Origin: Alphaproteobacteria bacterium
GTDB taxonomy: Bacteria; Pseudomonadota; Alphaproteobacteria; Reyranellales; Reyranellaceae
NCBI GenBank assembly: GCA_016870115.1
Contig: VGCH01000019.1
Coordinates: 1-58,017 of the forward strand
Direction: 5' to 3'
DNA: 58,017 nucleotides
The notes below the pieces were generated by a model, which made no database searches, was not told where the DNA came from, and saw nothing but the letters and a program-made list of their open reading frames with translations. The position numbers and the translations under genes are program-made. Shown here in pieces: positions 54,467-58,017 of this stretch. Numbering within the stretch: the stretch's first letter is position 1; each line of letters opens with the position of its first letter.

Positions 54467-55987
54467 ATGGACGAGACCTACGATCTATTCGTCGTCGGCG
54501 GCGGCATCAACGGCGCCGGCATCGCCTGCGACGCCGCCGGCCGTGGATTGAAGGTTGGGCTCTGCGAGATGAACGATTTCGCGAGCGCGACATCCTCAGC
54601 CTCGACCAAGCTGATCCATGGCGGCCTGCGCTATCTCGAACACTACGAGTTCCGGCTGGTGCGCGAGGCGCTGCAGGAACGGGAGGTGCTTCTCGCCAAG
54701 GCCCCTCACCTCAGCTGGCCGCTTCGCTTCGTGCTGCCGCACGAGCCGCACTTGCGCCCACGCTGGCTGCTGCGGCTCGGCTTGTTCCTCTACGACCATC
54801 TCGACCTGCGGATGGAGCTGCCGAAATCGCAGTCCGTCGAGCTCGGTCGCTCACCTTTCGGCCGCGGCCTCAAGCCCACGTTCAAGAAGGGTTTCGTTTA
54901 CTCCGATGCGTGGGTCGACGACGCCCGGATGGTGATCGCCAACCTGAAGTCCGCGCGCAACATGGGGGCCACCATACTGTCGCGCACGCGCTGTCTGTCG
55001 GCGGCGCGGACCGCCCAAGGGACCGACTGGACGATCGAATTGGAGCATCGCGGTCAGCGCCGGCGCGTCGGTGCGCGTGGGTTGGTCAATGCGTCGGGTC
55101 CCTGGGTCAAGAGTTTCCTCGATGGCGCGAGCCCGGTCCGGACGCAAAAGAGAGTCCGACTAGTCAAGGGCAGCCACGTCGTCGTGCCGCGGCTGCATGA
55201 CGGCGATCACGCCTTCATCCTGCAAAACGACGACAATCGCATTGTCTTCGTGATTCCCTACGAGCGCGATTTCAGCCTGATCGGCACCACCGACATCGCC
55301 GTCGAGGACGGCACCGCGCCGGTCTGCTCGCCCGAAGAAGTCGCCTATCTCTGCGACATCGCCGGCCACTACATGGACAAGCCGGTGCGACCACAGGACG
55401 TGGTGTGGACCTACTCCGGCGTGCGCCCGCTGTTCGACGATGGCGACGACGATCCCTCGGCGGTCACTCGCGACTATGTGCTGGAGATCGACGGCGCCGT
55501 CGGGACGGCGCCCTTGCTTTCGGTGTTCGGCGGCAAGATCACGACCTTCCGGCGCTTGGCCGAACATGCGCTCGAGGATCTCAAGCCGCACTTCCGCGCC
55601 ATGGGCGGGGCCTGGACCTCGGGCAAGACTCTGGCGGACGGGGAGCTCGCGCTGGCCGACACCTTTGAGGCGGCCTTCGATCGCTTTGTCGAGGGCGTAC
55701 AGGCGCTCCGGCCGGAGCTGCCGGCGGGACTGGTACGCGCGCTGTGTCGACGGCACGGCACCGGCGTCGATGCCCTGCTGGCAGGCGTTCGCGGTGTCGC
55801 CGATCTCGGTCGGCATTTCGGGGGCCATCTCTACGAGCGCGAGGCGCGCTACCTGATGGCCGAGGAATGGGCTCAGGAGGCCGAAGACATCCTGTGGCGG
55901 CGCACCAAGGAAGGGCTGCATCTGAGCGGCGCCCAGCGTGCCGCCTTTGGCGAGTGGATGTCCGGCCAGCCACGCAACTTTACATGA
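54467..55987 (+). CDS. glpD: Glycerol-3-phosphate dehydrogenase, FAD-dependent
   Basis: GlpD oxidises sn-glycerol 3-phosphate to dihydroxyacetone phosphate at the inner membrane and feeds electrons to quinone. The 506-residue protein has the FAD Rossmann motif DLFVVGGGINGAGIA (about 6-20), SSASTKLIHGGLRYLEHYEF, the substrate region FVIPYERDFSLIGTTDI and WTYSGVRPLF, and the C-terminal helical domain. Length is typical. The ATG at 54467 is the natural start. No glpK or glpF is adjacent. Confidence 0.95.
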   Translation: MDETYDLFVVGGGINGAGIACDAAGRGLKVGLCEMNDFASATSSASTKLIHGGLRYLEHYEFRLVREALQEREVLLAKAPHLSWPLRFVLPHEPHLRPRWLLRLGLFLYDHLDLRMELPKSQSVELGRSPFGRGLKPTFKKGFVYSDAWVDDARMVIANLKSARNMGATILSRTRCLSAARTAQGTDWTIELEHRGQRRRVGARGLVNASGPWVKSFLDGASPVRTQKRVRLVKGSHVVVPRLHDGDHAFILQNDDNRIVFVIPYERDFSLIGTTDIAVEDGTAPVCSPEEVAYLCDIAGHYMDKPVRPQDVVWTYSGVRPLFDDGDDDPSAVTRDYVLEIDGAVGTAPLLSVFGGKITTFRRLAEHALEDLKPHFRAMGGAWTSGKTLADGELALADTFEAAFDRFVEGVQALRPELPAGLVRALCRRHGTGVDALLAGVRGVADLGRHFGGHLYEREARYLMAEEWAQEAEDILWRRTKEGLHLSGAQRAAFGEWMSGQPRNFT

Positions 55988-56089
55988 CTTTACCTGGCAG
56001 CCTGGGCACGTTCGGGCCCGCCGGCGCGTAAACTTCTTGTCCCCGGCGTTGGGGACCCCTGCCAATCCCGCTGCCGATCGGAGGATCCG

Positions 56090-56683
56090 ATGACCAAGAC
56101 TTGCTTCGCCGCCCTGCCGGCGCTCACGCTTGCCGCCCTGCTCGCCAGCGTGGCCATTCCGACCCACGCCCAGACCGCCGTGCCTGATGCCTTGCTTTCG
56201 GAGATGGACATCGTCGAGGAGGACACGCTGCTGGCCCAAGCCGCGCCGACCGGCGCACCAGCCCGCACGGTCAACCTCCGCGACATGTGCAAGGAGCGCG
56301 TCGCGCGCAGCACCGGCCGCCGCGCCTATCTGAAAGCGAGGCTCGACCTCAAGCCGGAGCAGATGACCGCATGGTCGGCGTTCGAGAAGGCGGCCGAAGA
56401 GGCGACCGCCAAGCAGAGTGCGCGGTGCGGGACACTCTCGGCGGAGGTGGCGCTGCTCATGCCGTTCGCCGATCGCCTGAACATGCGCGAGGCCGCAATG
56501 AAGGCGCGGTTGGAGGCGACGCAGGCCGTGAAGCCCAGCCTGCTGGCACTTTACGGCGCGCTCAACGCCGAACAGAAAGCCGTGCTCGATCGCCCCATGG
56601 GCGGCGGTGCGCAGATGGGTGGGCAGCGGATGGGGCCGCCGATGGGTGGCGCGCCGCACCAGCAGGGCGGTCAGCGCCAGTAA
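56090..56683 (+). CDS. Spy/CpxP-like periplasmic protein (LTXXQ family)
   Basis: A 197-residue secreted protein with a signal peptide (LPALTLAALLASVAIPTHA|Q) and a helical core (about 65-165) with the LTXXQ-type pattern LDLKPEQMTAWSAFEKAAEEAT and a second LNAEQKAVLDRPM. The tail is Met/Gly/Gln-rich (MGGGAQMGGQRMGPPMGG), which could bind metal. Such proteins act as periplasmic chaperones or stress sensors. GGAGG lies 5-9 nt upstream of the ATG. It converges on the aspartate dehydrogenase-like gene with a 3-bp gap. Confidence 0.75.
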   Translation: MTKTCFAALPALTLAALLASVAIPTHAQTAVPDALLSEMDIVEEDTLLAQAAPTGAPARTVNLRDMCKERVARSTGRRAYLKARLDLKPEQMTAWSAFEKAAEEATAKQSARCGTLSAEVALLMPFADRLNMREAAMKARLEATQAVKPSLLALYGALNAEQKAVLDRPMGGGAQMGGQRMGPPMGGAPHQQGGQRQ

Positions 56684-56686
56684 CGC

Positions 56687-57511
56687 CTACCAGTCACTGG
56701 AGCGGACGAGCTTCATCAGCTCGTCCGCCATCGTGAGCGCCGTCAAGACGCCGGTCTTGGGATTGTCCGGCATGGCGCGGCCCAGCCGCTCCAGGCGGAT
56801 TTCGCCAGAATCACCCAGGACCTCGAGCTTGCTCGCGTTGGTGCCGGGCGGCAGCGTCGGATCGGCCACCAGCTCGATCTCGGTTCGCTCCAGACCCGCG
56901 CCGCACAGCGCCACCGTCACGGCGAGATTGGCGTTCTTTGGGTAGAGGCGGCCGGCATCGGCCGGCTTGCCACGGAAGATCACGGTCGGCGTCTTGATCG
57001 CCGGCAGATCGAACTCGGTCTCGGCCGGTGTACCGCTCCAGGCATGTGGCGGTTTGATCGAGATGTACTTCACCTTGTCCAGGCGGCCGAGCCGCATCGC
57101 CAGCAGCCCGTCCAGTCCCGCGATGGCGCCCGAAGGCAGGCGCAGCCGCGCGCCGCTCTCTTCGGCCGCCTTGATGTGACGCTTCCACAGCTTGGGATCA
57201 CCGTAGGCACCGGTCGCGATCACCATAAGATCGATGCCCTTGGCCAGGATGGTCTCGCCCCAGTCGCGCACCGCCTGCTGGCTCGCCGCCTCGACCACGA
57301 TATCGGGCTTGAGCTTGAGCAGCGACTTCAGGTCCTCGACGACCGCGATTTTCCGGCCGACTGCCTTCCGGGTCTCCTTGGCGCGCCCAGGCCGCACCAG
57401 CACCCCCACGACGTCGATCGGCGGCTTCTTGTCGGCGAAGACCTCAAGCAGGGTCCGCCCGATCGCGCCGAAGCCGATCACCGCGATCTTGAGACGCTTT
57501 TTCTTCGCCAT
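56687..57511 (-). CDS. L-aspartate dehydrogenase-like protein (NadX family)
   Basis: A 274-residue NAD(P)-dependent dehydrogenase. The N-terminal Rossmann motif KIAVIGFGAIGRTLL (about 8-22) is followed by VVEAASQQAVRDWGE, LPSGAIAGLDGLLAMRLG with the catalytic region, and the C-terminal NANLAVTVALCGAGLERTEIELVADP, all typical of the DUF108/NadX family. Members oxidise L-aspartate to iminoaspartate, used in NAD synthesis or aspartate catabolism. No nadA or nadC is adjacent, so the physiological role is open. GGGAGCGGG precedes the ATG. Confidence 0.85.
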   Translation of the reverse strand: MAKKKRLKIAVIGFGAIGRTLLEVFADKKPPIDVVGVLVRPGRAKETRKAVGRKIAVVEDLKSLLKLKPDIVVEAASQQAVRDWGETILAKGIDLMVIATGAYGDPKLWKRHIKAAEESGARLRLPSGAIAGLDGLLAMRLGRLDKVKYISIKPPHAWSGTPAETEFDLPAIKTPTVIFRGKPADAGRLYPKNANLAVTVALCGAGLERTEIELVADPTLPPGTNASKLEVLGDSGEIRLERLGRAMPDNPKTGVLTALTMADELMKLVRSSDW

Positions 57512-57629
57512 CGCCCGCTCCCCGACCTGCCGATTGGCCGGGACTCTAGCTGCCGACTGGCGGTCTTGCGACCCCCGGGAGCGGTCGCTATAACCCCGCC
57601 TCCCCGAGCGGCCGGCGTGGCTTTCCTGA

Positions 57630-57706
57630 CGGAGTGTAGCTCAGCCTGGTAGAGCACTAGCTTCGGGAGCTAGGGGCCGGAGGTTCGAATCCTCTCACTC
57701 CGACCA
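57630..57706 (+). tRNA. tRNA-Pro (anticodon CGG)
   Basis: A 77-nt tRNA with acceptor stem CGGAGTG/CACTCCG, encoded CCA, D-arm GCTCAGCCTGGTAGAGC, anticodon stem CTAGC/GCTAG with loop TTCGGGA giving anticodon CGG, and T-arm GGAGGTTCGAATCCTCT. It reads CCG proline codons. A rho-independent terminator follows 17 bp downstream. Confidence 0.95.
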
Positions 57707-57723
57707 ATAAACACGGGGCCTTT

Positions 57724-57751
57724 GGGGCTTCCCTTCGGGGAAGCCCCTTTT
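57724..57751 (+). terminator. Rho-independent terminator of tRNA-Pro
   Basis: A perfect 10-bp stem GGGGCTTCCC/GGGAAGCCCC with a TTCG tetraloop is followed by TTTT. This is a textbook intrinsic terminator just after the tRNA-Pro gene. Confidence 0.9.
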
Positions 57752-57794
57752 GCGTAAGGAACTCCCGTAAGGAAGCCGAAACTAGCCCCGAACG

Positions 57795-57837
57795 CAAAAA
57801 AGCGCCCGCACGACCGGCGAACCGGTGGGGCGGGCGC
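57795..57837 (-). terminator. Rho-independent terminator of a minus-strand gene beyond the window
   Basis: Read on the minus strand, GCGCCCG (57837-57831) pairs with CGGGCGC (57808-57802) and is followed directly by TTTTTT. An inner ACCGG/CCGGT stem extends it. It faces a transcription unit that comes from the right; the IS-like end at 57891 now lies between the terminator and the right edge, so the terminated gene may have been separated from it by insertion. Confidence 0.6.
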
Positions 57838-57890
57838 GATAGTTTGGGAGGAAACAGCCACGCGGCCTATGACGCCTTCGCCGGGCTGGC

Positions 57891-58017
57891 TGTAAATTCG
57901 CGCGCAATAGTGACCCCCTGAGGGGAGGTTTTCGCGTCCAATAATGACCCCCTTCTAACGCTGTGTGTCAGCGTCCCTTCCTTTTGGGGCGCTGCGCTAC
58001 GGGCGCGGGTCCCTCCT
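57891..58017. mobile_element. Left end of an IS21-family-like insertion sequence (partial)
   Basis: A TG-starting tip, TGTAAATTCGCGCG at 57891, is followed by two direct copies of a 22-bp motif, TTCGCGYSCAATARTGACCCCC, at 57897-57918 and 57931-57952. Multiple terminal repeats of this kind, ending in TGACCCCC, are a hallmark of IS21-family ends, where they bind the IstA transposase. The element would continue to the right, out of the window; no transposase reading frame is visible here. The family assignment is by resemblance only. Confidence 0.55.

Overview
This window looks like a chromosomal segment of a high-GC alphaproteobacterium. Support comes from high third-position GC, GlyQ/GlyS encoded as two chains with pyruvate phosphate dikinase just behind them, FecR and Slam-type envelope proteins, and Flp-type pilins. 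A Rhodospirillales- or Reyranella-like source is possible, but the sequence alone does not settle the genus.

Left end (1-13.4 kb): a P4-type tyrosine integrase lies against the 3' end of a selenocysteine tRNA gene (selC), with four copies of a 9-bp motif between its start codon and the tRNA. Next comes a compact selenocysteine locus on the minus strand: selA, a Sel1-repeat gene, selB and a TPR gene, tightly coupled. Two tiny pilin-like genes and a hairpin-rich non-coding stretch separate it from fdhE and a membrane formate dehydrogenase operon (fdoI, fdoH, fdoG). fdoG carries an in-frame UGA read as selenocysteine, followed by a SECIS-like hairpin. The window therefore holds tRNA-Sec, SelA, SelB and one selenoprotein user. 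SelD and FdhD are not seen.

13.5-22.5 kb: an SGNH-like protein and a form II CoxL-like molybdenum hydroxylase subunit without its partner subunits; the 5-oxoprolinase set pxpA (minus) divergent from pxpB-pxpC plus an FMN-binding protein; DoxX; and an acyl-CoA carboxyltransferase subunit.

22.5-35.8 kb: two tandem paralogous multi-pass membrane proteins; a methyltransferase-like protein made of two copies of one domain; a DenD-like epimerase; a TPR protein; a beta-alanine-type transaminase beside an AcuI-like reductase; YgfZ; and a Slam-like TPR/beta-barrel protein followed by two FecR-domain proteins. Two palindromic repeats follow.

35.9-47 kb: gamma-glutamyltransferase with a DUF1028 protein; an iron-type ABC importer (binding protein, fused double permease, ATPase); a small hypothetical gene; and an unusual gene set of a membrane-anchored nucleotidyltransferase plus two paralogous GNAT acetyltransferases, divergent from a LysR regulator.

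47-58 kb: a tight five-gene operon glyQ-glyS-ppdK-meaB-HIT, a small Cys-motif membrane protein, glpD, a Spy/CpxP-like protein, an aspartate dehydrogenase-like gene and tRNA-Pro(CGG). At the right edge a sequence resembling the terminal repeats of an IS21-family element begins and runs out of the window.
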